Under the pieces are notes generated by a model. The model was not told where the DNA came from. It saw nothing but the letters and a program-made list of their open reading frames with translations, and did not search any database. From an uncultured SAR86 cluster bacterium (GTDB lineage: Bacteria > Pseudomonadota > Gammaproteobacteria > Magnimaribacterales > AG-339-G14), in NCBI GenBank assembly GCA_902614235.1, contig CACMKG010000001.1, positions 404,916 to 468,915 of the forward strand: DNA of 64,000 bases, in the 5' to 3' direction. A program made the position numbers and the translations under genes. Shown here in pieces: positions 10,667 through 20,625 of the stretch. Within the stretch, counting starts at the first letter, position 1. Every line of letters begins with the position of its first letter.

Positions 10667-11555
10667 TAAAAAAAGATCTCAAGGATTTCATACATATACA
10701 TTTTATAGCTGTATAAAAATAAAAAATCCTTCTTTTTTAAAACAAAGAATAAGAAAGCAAGCAAATAATTTAAAAATTGTTGGAACAATAATTCTTACCC
10801 AAGAAGGAATAAACTCTACCATTTCATCAAAATCAAAAAATAATCTAAATATGATGATTTCTTTATTAGAAAATAAATTTGGGTCATTTAAATTTCGTGA
10901 ATCCTTTTCAAAGAAGCAACCTTTTAAAAGATTAAAAGTTAAAGTTAGAAAAGAGGTAGTTCCTTCTGGAACTGATGTTTTAATTAATACGGGTTTTAGT
11001 AATTACATAAAGCCAGAAAATTGGAATGATTTTATTAAAGATGATTCTGTTTTACTTATAGATGTAAGAAATAATTATGAAGTAGAAGTTGGGACTTTTG
11101 TTAAATCTATCTCACCAAAAACAAAGACTTTTAAAGAATTTAATAATTTTATTGAAGAGTCAAAAAAAGATTTTAAAAATAAGAAATTAGGAATTTTCTG
11201 TACCGGTGGAATTAGATGTGAAAAAGCTTCTGCTCTCTTTAAAGAGAAAGGAATCAATGATGTATATCAACTTGACGGCGGTATATTAAATTATTTTAAA
11301 AATAATAAAAATAAAGATAATTTTAAAGGAGAATGCTTTGTATTCGATGATAGGGTAACAGTAGATAAAAATCTTAATCCTGGCGGTTTCTTTCAATGTT
11401 TTGCTTGTAGAAGGCCTTTGTCTAAGGATGATTTATCAAGGCTCGAATACGCAGAAGGTATTTCTTGCCATAATTGTATAAATGAAAAAACAGATAAAGA
11501 CAGAGAAAGGTTCGCTGATCGACATAAACAGAACCTATTAAAAAGTAAATTATGA
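10647..11555 (+). CDS. trhO: tRNA uridine(34) hydroxylase / rhodanese-like protein (YceA family); start may be ATG 10659
   Basis: LLIDVRNNYEVEVGTF, GIFCTGGIRCEKASALFKEKG, C-terminal cysteine-rich segment CFACRRPLSKDD...CHNC. Confidence 0.9.
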   Translation: MAEEMIDKKRSQGFHTYTFYSCIKIKNPSFLKQRIRKQANNLKIVGTIILTQEGINSTISSKSKNNLNMMISLLENKFGSFKFRESFSKKQPFKRLKVKVRKEVVPSGTDVLINTGFSNYIKPENWNDFIKDDSVLLIDVRNNYEVEVGTFVKSISPKTKTFKEFNNFIEESKKDFKNKKLGIFCTGGIRCEKASALFKEKGINDVYQLDGGILNYFKNNKNKDNFKGECFVFDDRVTVDKNLNPGGFFQCFACRRPLSKDDLSRLEYAEGISCHNCINEKTDKDRERFADRHKQNLLKSKL

Positions 11556-13999
11556 CCTTGATAAGCTTAATCTCTTCCAATCCAAAAAAAAATTTATTTT
11601 TATTATTTTTTTTAGCCTTTCTTGTGGGAACAGGTATTTCAAATTTTAAACTAGACGCTTCTTCAGACACTCTTCTTTTGGAAAATGATCCTGATCTAAA
11701 ACTCTTTAGGGAAAATTCAGAAAAGTATGGTTCAAATGATTTTTTAATTGTCACTTTTACTCCAAATGATGAGCTTTTATCTGAGTCTTCCGTATTACTT
11801 ATAAAAAAAATCGTAAATGAAATTGCATCCTTCAACAGAGTTGAGAATGTTTTATCCTTGTTAGACGTACCTTTATTAGAAAATAATCCAAATATATCTC
11901 TTAGTGATGTTGCCGAAAATGTAGAGACACTTAATTCCGAAAGCCCTAACTTAGAACTAGCAAAGAGAGTATTTTCTTCAAATGATGTTTATCAAAACCT
12001 TTTAATAAGTGAAGATCTCAATACGACTGCTTTTCAGGTTACGTTAAAAAGAAACATAAATTATGAAAATTTAATAAATCAAAGATATGCAATTTATGAC
12101 CTAGCAACCCCAGACAAAGAGCAGAGGCTTATTAGTATCAATGAACTTATCGAGCAAGAAAAAAATATGGTTTCGATAGAAGATGAAAAATTGGTGTCTT
12201 CAATGAGAAATCTTCTTGAGTCTTATCAAAATTTTGGTGAATTTTTCTTAGGAGGTGGCGCAATGATTACTGTAGATACCATAAGATTCATTTCTCAAGA
12301 TTTGACCGTCTTCGGAATATCAGTACTTCTAATTTTTACATTTGTTCTATCATTTATATTTAGAAATTTGATATGGGTATTTATGCCTCTTTTCACAGCA
12401 TTAGTTACTTCAGCTATCTGTATGGGATTAGTAGGATGGTTTGGGTGGAAAGTTACAGTCGTCTCAGCAAACTTCATATCAATTCTTATGATTATCAGTA
12501 TTTCATTAATGGTTCACTTAATAGTTAGATACCAAGAATTAGGAATTTTAGATAAAGAAAGTGACCAAAAAAACATAATTAACACAACTTTAAGTCAAAT
12601 GTTTTTACCTTGTCTTTACACGGCTCTGACTACAGTCGCTGCCTTCGCGTCTTTGGTTGTAAGCGATATCAAGCCAATAATTGATTTTGGATTAATAATG
12701 GTCTTAGGAATTTTCATTACTTTTATTTTTGCATTTATTTTATTTGGCTCGTTCATGCCTTTGATAAAAAGAGAATCCTTAAATTTGGGTATTGATAAGT
12801 CAAAAGGAATAACTCTTTATATACATGGTTTTGTTGAAAAAAATCCAACTTCTATAATTTTTTTATCTTGCGTGATTTTCGTTATTTCAATTTTTGGAAT
12901 TTCTAAATTAACTGTAGAAAATAAGTTTATCGATTATTTCAAACCTACCACAGAAATTTATAAAGGTTTATCGTTAATTGATCAAAAACTTGGCGGTACT
13001 GCCACACTTGACGTTATCATTGATGCACCTGAACTGTTAAAAGAAGATTTATCAGATGGATTCGACGATGAATTTGATGATGATTTTGGTGAATTCTTAA
13101 ATGATGAAGTTGATGAACAAGGTTATTGGTTTAATTCTGATAATCTGGCTTACTTGGAAACTATTCACGATTATTTGGAAAACAGACCAGAAATAGGAAA
13201 AGTTCTTTCCGTATCAAGTGGAATTAAATTAGCTGAAATTGCAAATAATGGTGACAGGTTAACCGATCTTGAGTTGGCATTGCTGAGAAAACTGCTTCCA
13301 GAAGATATTGAATCTCAACTGTTATCTGCTTACATCACAAACGGGGATAATCAAGTTCGTCTTTCAGCAAGAGTTATTGAGTCTTATGAGGGACTCAATA
13401 GAAAAGATTTAATCAATTCAGTTAAAAATGATTTAGAGACAAAATTTAATATATCTAGTGATAAATACAAATTGACAGGTATTTCAGTTATTTACAATAA
13501 TTTATTACAAAGTTTATTCGGCTCACTTATTGGTAGTATTGGCATCATTTTTACATCAATTTTTATAATGTTTCTGTTTCTTTTTAAATCAATAAAATTA
13601 GCCTGCATCGGTATGTTGCCAAATTTCTTAGCTGCTGGGGCAGTGATCGGAACCATAGGCTTAACAGGCATTCCTCTAGATGTAATGACTGTAACAGTAG
13701 CAGCAGTAAGTATTGGAATGGGTGTGGATAATACGATCCATTATATTTTTAGATTTAAAAAAGAATTCCTAAAAAGTAAAGATTATGTTTTAAGTACAAA
13801 AAAAACACACTCAACTATAGGTCGTGCTCTTTTTTATACTTCAATTACAATCATCTTAGGATTTTTGGTGCTAGCAACTTCAAATTTTAGCCCAACAATA
13901 TTCTTTGGAATCTTCACTTCTTTGTCTATGATAATGGCTATTGTAGGATCTCTTTTTTTATTACCGGTCCTACTTACAAAATTAAGAGCTATGAATTGA
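11552..13999 (+). CDS. RND/MMPL-family transporter
   Basis: 815 aa; two sets of transmembrane clusters; repeated GMGVDNTIHYIFRFKKE and SLMVHLIVRYQEL type motifs. Confidence 0.9.
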   Translation: MTLISLISSNPKKNLFLLFFLAFLVGTGISNFKLDASSDTLLLENDPDLKLFRENSEKYGSNDFLIVTFTPNDELLSESSVLLIKKIVNEIASFNRVENVLSLLDVPLLENNPNISLSDVAENVETLNSESPNLELAKRVFSSNDVYQNLLISEDLNTTAFQVTLKRNINYENLINQRYAIYDLATPDKEQRLISINELIEQEKNMVSIEDEKLVSSMRNLLESYQNFGEFFLGGGAMITVDTIRFISQDLTVFGISVLLIFTFVLSFIFRNLIWVFMPLFTALVTSAICMGLVGWFGWKVTVVSANFISILMIISISLMVHLIVRYQELGILDKESDQKNIINTTLSQMFLPCLYTALTTVAAFASLVVSDIKPIIDFGLIMVLGIFITFIFAFILFGSFMPLIKRESLNLGIDKSKGITLYIHGFVEKNPTSIIFLSCVIFVISIFGISKLTVENKFIDYFKPTTEIYKGLSLIDQKLGGTATLDVIIDAPELLKEDLSDGFDDEFDDDFGEFLNDEVDEQGYWFNSDNLAYLETIHDYLENRPEIGKVLSVSSGIKLAEIANNGDRLTDLELALLRKLLPEDIESQLLSAYITNGDNQVRLSARVIESYEGLNRKDLINSVKNDLETKFNISSDKYKLTGISVIYNNLLQSLFGSLIGSIGIIFTSIFIMFLFLFKSIKLACIGMLPNFLAAGAVIGTIGLTGIPLDVMTVTVAAVSIGMGVDNTIHYIFRFKKEFLKSKDYVLSTKKTHSTIGRALFYTSITIILGFLVLATSNFSPTIFFGIFTSLSMIMAIVGSLFLLPVLLTKLRAMN

Positions 14000-14000
14000 T

Positions 14001-15134
14001 ATGGGTCCTCTAAAAGGAATAAAAATTATAGAATTTTCTGCTTTGGGACCTGGACCTTTCTGTGGAATGGTTTTAGCTGATTTAGGTGCTGAGGTTATCG
14101 TTATCGATAGATTAGAATCTGCCGGACAAAAATCTAAAACTGATATCGCAAGTAGAGGAAAAAAATCTATAGCAATTGATTTAAAAAAGAAAGAGTCAAT
14201 AAATCTCATCAAGGATATCGTGAAAGACGCTGATGTTGTCATAGAAGGGCTAAGACCTGGAAAAATGGAAAAACTAGAAATGGGACCTTCTGATTTTTTT
14301 AAAGTTAATCCAAAGCTAATTTACGGAAGAATGACTGGGTGGGGCCAATTTGGTCTTCATGCAACTGACCCTGGACACGATATAAATTACATTGCTTTAA
14401 CTGGAGCGCTTTCTTCAATAGGAATTAAAAATAGCCCTCCAACCCCTCCTTTAAACTTAGTTGGAGATTTTGGCGGCGGAGGAATGCTCTTGGCAATGGG
14501 AATCTGCGCTGCATTGGTAGAAGTTGCCAAATCCGGAAAAGGTCAAGTAATTGATTCAGCAATGACCGACGGCTCTGCGCTGCTAATGTCTATGATGTAT
14601 GGATTTTATTCGGCAGGAATATGGACAGATCATAGGGAGTCAAATCTACTTGATGGAGCTGCTCATTTTTATGGTTGCTATGAATGTAAAGACGGAAAAT
14701 ATGTATCTGTCGGTTCAATTGAGCCACAATTTTATGAAGAGTTAGTAAAAAGATTAGAACTTGATCGAGAAAAATTCAAAGATCAAATGGATAGATCTAG
14801 ATGGAGTGAACTTAAGAAAATAATGGAAAAAAAGTTCATGGAAAGAACACGCGATGAATGGTGCGAGGTTATGAAAGGGGGTGATATTTGTTTTGCACCT
14901 GTCCTTTCTTTAGAAGAATCAATAAACTATAAACACAACAAAGAAAGAGAAACTTTCATTGATATTGATGGCGTTATTCAACCTGCTCCTGCGCCTAGAT
15001 TCTCTAATACCCCTGGAAAAATTCAACATTCACCGGTTGAAAAAGGCAAACATACAAGAGAAATTATAAAAAGTATTGGAAAAGAAAACTTAATTGAAGA
15101 ACTTTTAAAATCAAAAATTATTGCTGAAGGTTAA
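14001..15134 (+). CDS. CaiB/BaiF CoA-transferase family (alpha-methylacyl-CoA racemase-like)
   Basis: GPLKGIKIIEFSALGPGPFCGMVLADLGAEVIVIDR; GRMTGWGQ; GHDINYIALTGALSSIG. Confidence 0.93.
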   Translation: MGPLKGIKIIEFSALGPGPFCGMVLADLGAEVIVIDRLESAGQKSKTDIASRGKKSIAIDLKKKESINLIKDIVKDADVVIEGLRPGKMEKLEMGPSDFFKVNPKLIYGRMTGWGQFGLHATDPGHDINYIALTGALSSIGIKNSPPTPPLNLVGDFGGGGMLLAMGICAALVEVAKSGKGQVIDSAMTDGSALLMSMMYGFYSAGIWTDHRESNLLDGAAHFYGCYECKDGKYVSVGSIEPQFYEELVKRLELDREKFKDQMDRSRWSELKKIMEKKFMERTRDEWCEVMKGGDICFAPVLSLEESINYKHNKERETFIDIDGVIQPAPAPRFSNTPGKIQHSPVEKGKHTREIIKSIGKENLIEELLKSKIIAEG

Positions 15135-15915
15135 AAAAAGACAAACTATTTTTTAAAAGCATTTTTGTAATTTTTTTTTCTGACTCTTTTCTTTCACTCA
15201 TAATTTTTTTTAAAATCTCATCTAAGAAGGCTGGTTCATTTCTTCTGCCTTTAACTTTTAGATTTTTTGGTAAAAGATAAGGGCTATCCGTTTCAATAAG
15301 AAGTCTATTCAAAGGAATTAAAGGAATTAATTCTTCTAAATGAGACCCTCTTTTTGGATCACATATCCATCCAGTTAGCCCAATATAAAAGTCTCTATCC
15401 AAATAGTTAAATAATTCTTTTTTTTCACCTGTAAAACAATGAACTACACACTTTGTTCTTGGAGTCTCTTTATTAAGACAATCTATAAAATCTTCATGAG
15501 CATCTCTTTGATGTAAAAACATCGGTAAATTAAGCGAATTAGCTAGTTTAATATGCGCAAGAAAAGATTTAGTCTGATTTTTTTTATCTGAATAATTTCT
15601 ATTAAAATCAAGCCCAGTCTCTCCAATTGCTTTTACCAAAGAATTATTACAGATGTCCTGAATTTCTTTTTCAGATTTTTCATTAAAAGAATCAGCATAA
15701 TGCGGATGAATGCCACAAGTTGATATAAGATTTTTAGGAAACTTTTTAGCTAGACTTAAAGCTCTTCGACTATCTGTTAAATCACACCCAGTGATACATA
15801 TATTGCTTACTCCACTCAACAAAGATCTTTTTATGACTTCTTCAAAATCATTTTCAAACGACTTGTGAGTTAAATTTGCTCCGATATCAAATAATTTAAA
15901 TGGCATAATGGACAA
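15118..15915 (-). CDS. TatD family DNase/hydrolase
   Basis: FDIGANLTHKSF, GETGLDFNRN, HCFTGEKKE, LIETDSPYLLP. Confidence 0.92.
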   Translation of the reverse strand: MSIMPFKLFDIGANLTHKSFENDFEEVIKRSLLSGVSNICITGCDLTDSRRALSLAKKFPKNLISTCGIHPHYADSFNEKSEKEIQDICNNSLVKAIGETGLDFNRNYSDKKNQTKSFLAHIKLANSLNLPMFLHQRDAHEDFIDCLNKETPRTKCVVHCFTGEKKELFNYLDRDFYIGLTGWICDPKRGSHLEELIPLIPLNRLLIETDSPYLLPKNLKVKGRRNEPAFLDEILKKIMSERKESEKKITKMLLKNSLSFFNLQQ

Positions 15916-15937
15916 TATAAACTAGCTTATACATTTA

Positions 15938-16747
15938 ATGAAAACCTCATTTGAAAACTTTGTAGACGACATTTCATCAAACGAAGAAGATAAAAACCTT
16001 TGGAAAGGAAATTTATCTGATAGGTGGAGTATTGGAAATACACCTAACGGTGGGTATTCAATGGCTTTTGCTGCTAAAGCAATTTCAAACTCACTAGCGC
16101 ACAAAGATCCTTTATCGATTTCTGCAAATTACTTAGAACGATTAGATTTTGGAGAGTCTTTAGTAAAAGTTTATCTAGTGAATGAAAGTAAAAGTATGAG
16201 CACTGCTAGAGCAGAACTGATCCAAGACAAAAAAATTAAAGTAATATTTACAGGAACATTTACAAATTTTTCTAAATCGAATGGATTAGATTTATCCATG
16301 CGAGAAGAACCAAAATTTGATTCATATGATGATTGTATACTTCAACCCTTCAAAGAGGGATTTAATCCAAAACTAGAAAAAAACTTAGAAAAAAAATATT
16401 GCAAAGATTCTATATGGTGGGAAAACAGTAAAAAAGAAAATGATGCAGTTTTAAATCTTTATATGGCATGGCCAGAAAAAGAGACGGTAGATTTATTCAC
16501 TTTGATTTTATTTCTAGACGCAACAACTCCGCCAATTTTTAATAAATTAGGCTCAGTTGGTTGGGTTCCAACTATAACCTTAACATCTCATATTAGAGGG
16601 TTTCCTTCGTCGGGACCTTTGAAAGTATCTGCAAAAACAGAATTTGTCACAAAAGGATTTATGGAAGAGGATAGAGAAATTTGGGATTCTAATGGAAAAT
16701 TAGTAGGTCAATCAAAGCAAATGGCAAAGTTAAGAATGAAGAAATAA
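15938..16747 (+). CDS. Acyl-CoA thioesterase-like (TesB-type hotdog) protein
   Basis: LSDRWSIGNTPNGGYSMAFAAKAI...HKDPLSISANYLERLDFGE; C-terminal HIRGFPSSGPL...WDSNGKLVGQSKQMAKLR. Confidence 0.8.
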   Translation: MKTSFENFVDDISSNEEDKNLWKGNLSDRWSIGNTPNGGYSMAFAAKAISNSLAHKDPLSISANYLERLDFGESLVKVYLVNESKSMSTARAELIQDKKIKVIFTGTFTNFSKSNGLDLSMREEPKFDSYDDCILQPFKEGFNPKLEKNLEKKYCKDSIWWENSKKENDAVLNLYMAWPEKETVDLFTLILFLDATTPPIFNKLGSVGWVPTITLTSHIRGFPSSGPLKVSAKTEFVTKGFMEEDREIWDSNGKLVGQSKQMAKLRMKK

Positions 16748-16797
16748 ACGTTTTCTTTTGTTAATATATGCTGCAAATTATTTAACTGAGGATCAAG

Positions 16798-17646
16798 ATG
16801 AAATTTAAAGGAACTAAATCATATATTTCTACAGAGGACTTAAGTCTTTCTGTAAACGCAGCGGTAGAACTTGAAAAGCCACTTTTAATAAAAGGTGAAC
16901 CAGGAACAGGCAAGACAATGTTGGCTCAAGAAATAGCTGATTCATATAAAGTTCCTTTAATTGAATGGAATATTAAGTCTACAACCAAAGCGCAACAAGG
17001 ACTTTATGAATATGATGCAGTAACTAGATTACGAGACTCTCAATTAGGTGATGAAAGAGTAAAAGAAATTTCAAATTACATACAAAAAGGAAAACTATGG
17101 GAAGCTTTTGAAGCAGAAGAAAGAGTGGTCCTACTGATTGATGAAATAGATAAGGCTGATATTGAATTTCCAAATGATTTATTACAAGAAATTGATAGGA
17201 TGGAGTTTTATGTTTATGAAACTAAACAAACTATAAAAGCAAAAAAAAGACCTATTGTGATTATTACCAGTAATAATGAAAAAGAACTTCCAGATGCCTT
17301 TCTGCGAAGATGTTTTTTTCACTATATTGCTTTTCCTGACAGAGACACAATGAAAAAAATTATTAAAGTCCATCACCCAAAGGTTAAAGAAAAATTAGTC
17401 AAAGAAGCCTTAGAAATATTTTTTGATGTTAGAAAAGTGCCTGGTTTAAAGAAGAAGCCATCCACTTCAGAGTTAGTAGATTGGCTTAAACTTTTAATGG
17501 CAGACGATCTTCCAGATGAAATATTAAAAAACAGGGATCCTTCTAAAGCGATTCCACCTCTCTACGGTGCTCTTGTTAAAAACGAACAAGACGTTCAACT
17601 TCTTGAAAGACTTGCATTTATGACAAGAAGAGAAGGAAATTCTTAA
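16798..17646 (+). CDS. MoxR-type AAA+ ATPase
   Basis: LLIKGEPGTGKTMLAQEIA Walker A, LLIDEIDKADIEFPNDLLQEIDRMEF Walker B. Confidence 0.92.
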   Translation: MKFKGTKSYISTEDLSLSVNAAVELEKPLLIKGEPGTGKTMLAQEIADSYKVPLIEWNIKSTTKAQQGLYEYDAVTRLRDSQLGDERVKEISNYIQKGKLWEAFEAEERVVLLIDEIDKADIEFPNDLLQEIDRMEFYVYETKQTIKAKKRPIVIITSNNEKELPDAFLRRCFFHYIAFPDRDTMKKIIKVHHPKVKEKLVKEALEIFFDVRKVPGLKKKPSTSELVDWLKLLMADDLPDEILKNRDPSKAIPPLYGALVKNEQDVQLLERLAFMTRREGNS

Positions 17647-18822
17647 ATGCTTATTAATCTTTTTAAGACCTTAAAAGAAACTGGAGTTCCTTGTACTTTA
17701 AGAGAATTACTAGACTTAATTAAAGGTTTAGAACATCAAATTGCTTTTGCAAACATTAATGATTTTTATTATTTATCCAGATCGATTCTAGTTAAAGATG
17801 AGAAACATTACGATAAGTTTGATAGAGCTTTTGATATTTATTTCAAAGGTCTAGAAACTCTAGATGATGTCATTCAGGCTATGATTCCCGACGAATGGCT
17901 AAGAAAAGAATTTGAAAAGTTTTTAACCGAAGAAGAATTAAAAAATATTAAATCCATGGGCGGTTTAGAGAAACTTTTGGATGAATTTAAAAAAAGACTT
18001 GAAGAACAAAAGGGCAAACACGAAGGTGGCAATAAATGGGTAGGTACAGCTGGAACATCTCCTTACGGCAATGACGGTGTCAATCCAGAAGGAGTAAGAG
18101 TCGGAGGCGAAGGAAAGCAAAACAAAGCGGTAAAAGTTTGGCAACAAAGGGATTATCGTAATTTAGACGATTCAATCGAATTAGGAACTAGAAATATCAA
18201 AATTGCTCTAAGAAGACTTAGAAAGTTTGTAAGAGAATCCAGAGAAGATGAGTTTGATTTAGATGGAACAATTAAGTCTACTGCAAAAAATGCTGGGCTT
18301 TTAGATATTAAAATGATTCCTGAAAAAACTAATGCAGTAAAAGTATTAGTATTATTTGATGTTGGCGGTTCAATGGACCCACACGTAAAGATTTGCGAAG
18401 AACTTTTTTCGGCTTGCAAAACAGAATTTAAAAATCTTGAATACTTTTATTTTCATAATTTTATTTATGAGACTGTTTGGAAAGATAATAGAAGAAGACA
18501 TAACGAAAGGATGGAGACCACAGATATTCTTCATAAATACTCCTCAGATTATAAAATAATTTTTGTCGGTGACGCTACTATGGCTCCATATGAAATTACT
18601 AATGCTGGAGGTAGTATAGAACATTGGAACGAAGAACCAGGTTCTTTGTGGATGAAGAAGTTCTTCAATAATTACGAACGTCTTATTTGGCTTAATCCTG
18701 TTCCAGAAGATCACTGGGATTACTCAGCATCTATAGACTTATCAAGATCACTCATTGAAGATCAGATGTTCCCTCTTACCCTGAAAGGGCTTGAAGATGG
18801 AATGTCTTTTTTAACAAAATAA
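17647..18822 (+). CDS. VWA/CoxE-like protein
   Basis: VLVLFDVGGSMDPHVKICEELFSA (MIDAS-like DxGxS), partner of adjacent MoxR ATPase. Confidence 0.9.
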   Translation: MLINLFKTLKETGVPCTLRELLDLIKGLEHQIAFANINDFYYLSRSILVKDEKHYDKFDRAFDIYFKGLETLDDVIQAMIPDEWLRKEFEKFLTEEELKNIKSMGGLEKLLDEFKKRLEEQKGKHEGGNKWVGTAGTSPYGNDGVNPEGVRVGGEGKQNKAVKVWQQRDYRNLDDSIELGTRNIKIALRRLRKFVRESREDEFDLDGTIKSTAKNAGLLDIKMIPEKTNAVKVLVLFDVGGSMDPHVKICEELFSACKTEFKNLEYFYFHNFIYETVWKDNRRRHNERMETTDILHKYSSDYKIIFVGDATMAPYEITNAGGSIEHWNEEPGSLWMKKFFNNYERLIWLNPVPEDHWDYSASIDLSRSLIEDQMFPLTLKGLEDGMSFLTK

Positions 18823-18823
18823 C

Positions 18824-19741
18824 TTGTCTAATATAGCTTTAAACATAGAAGGGCTTTCTAAGACTTATCCCGGTCAGATAGAAGCACTGAAAAATATATC
18901 ATTAAAAGTTGAATCAGGTGATTTTTATGCCCTATTGGGACCGAATGGAGCTGGAAAATCTACTGCAATAGGAATTATTAGTTCTCTCGTCACAAAAACT
19001 TCAGGATTAGTTGAAATTTTAGGAATAGACATTGATGAAAACCACTCCCTTGCTAAAAAAAAGCTAGGTGTTGTAGGGCAAGAAGTAAATTTCAATCAAT
19101 TTGAAACGGTATATCAGGTTTTATCCCATCAAGCGGGATATTATGGGTTATCTTCAAAAGAAGTTACAGAAAATACGCATTATTATTTAAAAGCTCTTGG
19201 CCTTTGGGATAAACGAAATGATCAAGGAAGGAATTTATCTGGAGGCATGAAAAGAAGATTAATGGTTGCGAAGGCTTTGGTTAATAATCCTGATCTTTTA
19301 ATTTTAGACGAACCTTCTGCAGGAGTAGATATTGAATTGAGAAGATCTCTTTGGGACTTTTTGAAAGAAATTAATGGAAAAGGAACTACTATAATACTAA
19401 CAACGCACTATCTAGAAGAAGCAGAAAAACTTTGCAAAAATATTTCAATTATTGATGAAGGTTCGATCATAAAAACTTCTTCTATGACATCTTTGCTTAA
19501 TGAACTAGAAACTCAAAATTACTTATTTGAATTGAAACATCCAATATCGTCTAACCTAGATTATTCGAATTTTAATTTAAATTTTATTGGTGAAAATCAG
19601 TTTTCAGTCAATGTTAATGGAGATAATACTTTGAATCAGATTATTAAATTTCTTTCAGAAAATAACATCGAAGTTGTTAATATGACAAATGAAACAAATA
19701 GACTTGAAGAACTATTTTTAAAACTAACGAATAAAAAATGA
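18824..19741 (+). CDS. ABC transporter ATP-binding protein (TTG start)
   Basis: LLGPNGAGKSTAIG, LSGGMKRRLMVAKAL, LLILDEPSAGVD. Confidence 0.93.
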   Translation: MSNIALNIEGLSKTYPGQIEALKNISLKVESGDFYALLGPNGAGKSTAIGIISSLVTKTSGLVEILGIDIDENHSLAKKKLGVVGQEVNFNQFETVYQVLSHQAGYYGLSSKEVTENTHYYLKALGLWDKRNDQGRNLSGGMKRRLMVAKALVNNPDLLILDEPSAGVDIELRRSLWDFLKEINGKGTTIILTTHYLEEAEKLCKNISIIDEGSIIKTSSMTSLLNELETQNYLFELKHPISSNLDYSNFNLNFIGENQFSVNVNGDNTLNQIIKFLSENNIEVVNMTNETNRLEELFLKLTNKK

Positions 19742-20511
19742 ATCCTATCGAACAATTTAGATCTCTGAAAACTCTTACTCATAGAGAAATTATACGTTTT
19801 TTTAGAATTTGGCAGCAGGCATTGATTCCGTCTGTTATTACTACGATGTTGTATTTTGTAATTTTTGGAACTTTCATTGGAAGTAGAATTGGCCTTATGG
19901 GGGGCTTTGAATACATGCAATTTATGGCACCAGGCTTAATTATGCTTGCTGTGATTACAAATTCTTACTCAAACGTTGTCTCTTCTTTTTATGGCAATAA
20001 ATTTTCAAGAAGTTTAGAAGAATTATTAGTCTCTCCAATGCCCACTTACTTGATTTTAATTGGATTCGTTGCAGGCGGTGTTGCAAGAGGAATTATTGTA
20101 GGAATGCTTGTTTTGATAACGTCGTTATTTTTTACAGAAATTGTTGTTCAAAACATTTTTTTAACTTTGTTAGTAATAGTTTTGACAGCGATATTATTTT
20201 CTTTAGCCGGACTTTTAAATGCGGTTTTTGCAGATAGTTTTGATGATATAAATATTGTACCGACATTTATATTGACTCCTCTAATCTATTTGGGAGGAGT
20301 GTTTTATTCAATCACACTTTTAAATGAAACGTGGCAATTTATTTCTAAATTAAATCCGGTTTTGTATATGGTTAATGCTTTTAGATACGGCATGTTGGGC
20401 GTTTCAGACATTAATGTTAATTTCGCCATATTAATGATTTCTTTTTTTATTATAATTTTCTACACAGTTAGTTTATATATTTTAAAAAAAGGTATAGGTA
20501 TTAGAGACTAA
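19738..20511 (+). CDS. ABC-2 type transporter permease
   Basis: Six hydrophobic segments, LGGVFYSITLLNETWQFISKLNPVLYMVNAFRYGMLG; overlaps ATPase gene by ATGA. Confidence 0.92.
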   Translation: MNPIEQFRSLKTLTHREIIRFFRIWQQALIPSVITTMLYFVIFGTFIGSRIGLMGGFEYMQFMAPGLIMLAVITNSYSNVVSSFYGNKFSRSLEELLVSPMPTYLILIGFVAGGVARGIIVGMLVLITSLFFTEIVVQNIFLTLLVIVLTAILFSLAGLLNAVFADSFDDINIVPTFILTPLIYLGGVFYSITLLNETWQFISKLNPVLYMVNAFRYGMLGVSDINVNFAILMISFFIIIFYTVSLYILKKGIGIRD

Positions 20512-20527
20512 TATGTTTGTCATAATT

Positions 20528-20617
20528 GGAGAGATGGCAGAGTGGTCGAATGCGCTCGCTTGGAAAGCGGGTAAGGGGGAAACTCCTTCAAGGGTTCGAA
20601 TCCCTTTCTCTCCGCCA
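20528..20617 (+). tRNA. tRNA-Ser (anticodon GGA), CCA encoded
   Basis: GGAGAGA/TCTCTCC acceptor stem, anticodon loop TTGGAAA, long variable arm, GGTTCGAATCC T-arm, G-CCA end. Confidence 0.97.
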
Positions 20618-20625
20618 GTAAAAAT

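Noticed and set aside
11422-11835. 137-aa minus-strand ORF
   Set aside because: Antisense across the trhO/MMPL junction where both sense proteins have clear family motifs.
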